Of a DNA stretch of 39,155 nt, positions 39,122-39,155 are shown piece by piece; within the stretch, counting starts at the first letter, position 1, and each line of letters opens with the position of its first letter. The translations under genes were made by a program, and so were the position numbers. Origin of the DNA: CAYSPT01 sp964432985 (lineage in GTDB: Bacteria; Muiribacteriota; CAYSPT01); contig CAYSPT010000048.1 in assembly GCA_964432985.1 (NCBI GenBank), forward strand, positions 1 to 39,155, written 5' to 3'. Under the pieces are notes generated by a model. The model was not told the origin of the DNA. It worked only from the letters and a program-made list of their open reading frames with translations, and searched no databases.

Positions 39122-39155
39122 TTCTTGCAGTCACAATCCTGAATATGGAGCTTAT

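Larger units (their letters stand above)
38734..39155. other. AT-rich intergenic region with repeated motifs, to the window end
   Basis: About 420 bp without a credible gene. It carries three copies of a GCGCGCCGGT motif followed by hairpins (38908-38928, 38986-39012 and 39097-39121). It also carries a second word, variants of tcacaatc followed by ctga or gaga, at about 38814, 38955 and 39131. No promoter was fixed for the DUF433 gene. Confidence 0.55.

Noticed and set aside
39075..39155. Complete tRNA-Sec gene at the window end
   Set aside because: Only an anticodon-arm-like hairpin with a TCA loop is present. No D arm, acceptor 5' strand or discriminable long variable arm could be paired around it, although the window ends 35 bases later.
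32470..39155. Integron cassette array explaining the TA modules and repeats
   Set aside because: No integrase is in the window, and the repeated motif lacks the paired R'/R'' boxes of attC sites. Gene orientations are mixed.

Overview
The window looks like a contig from an uncultured bacterium. It carries two runs of exactly 100 N (4500-4599 and 14833-14932), each inside a short tandem repeat, which suggests a scaffolded short-read assembly. Start sites with Shine-Dalgarno sequences, sigma70-like promoters and Sec signal peptides all point to Bacteria. Several proteins are secreted and end in modules like the globular part of type II/IV pseudopilins, a habit of some Planctomycetes-Verrucomicrobia-Chlamydiae and candidate-phylum genomes. 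I cannot name the phylum.

Layout. 0-3.7 kb: a secreted pseudopilin-tailed protein, a HigB/HigA toxin-antitoxin (TA) pair with a clear promoter and operator, and an AmrS-type radical SAM gene with a small partner gene. 3.9-8.6 kb: a DJ-1/PfpI protein, glycerol kinase, a zinc-ribbon/TPR protein, a small Pur-like protein and a secreted TPR protein with a pseudopilin-like tail. 8.7-15.4 kb: a small membrane protein, a secreted M4-type metalloprotease, a paralogue of the first gene, a YgjP-type zinc hydrolase, a membrane-anchored thermonuclease, a DUF1232 protein and a repeat-rich TPR protein. 15.6-24.7 kb: the housekeeping core, an apparent operon guaA-pyrBI-pyrE-pyrF-pyrDK-pyrC on the minus strand, divergent from guaB. 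It covers most of UMP synthesis (no carAB) and both steps from IMP to GMP. 24.7-32.5 kb: an amidohydrolase, a secreted HExxH protein, a RelE/ParE TA pair, a transglutaminase-like/TPR protein, a queuosine-tRNA mannosyltransferase homologue and an AsmA-like protein. 32.5-39.2 kb: an accessory segment with two more TA-like pairs (DUF4160/DUF2442 and DUF433/DUF5615), a secreted protein made of two copies of one unrecognised module, a two-gene unit of large helical-repeat proteins of unknown role, and AT-rich non-coding DNA carrying a repeated motif that resembles the anticodon-arm side of tRNA-Sec.

Three themes cut across the window. (1) Short tandem repeats are very common, both non-coding (18, 14 and 19 bp) and in frame (15, 18, 36 and 12 bp), and twice they duplicate a ribosome binding site or start codon (pyrE; the guaA/pyrBI junction). 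(2) Orphan 3' ends of genes lie in intergenic DNA: thermonuclease, M4 protease (twice) and DUF433, each with an intact relative in the window. (3) At least two genes have a TATAAT box six bases before the start codon, suggesting leaderless mRNAs alongside Shine-Dalgarno-led ones.
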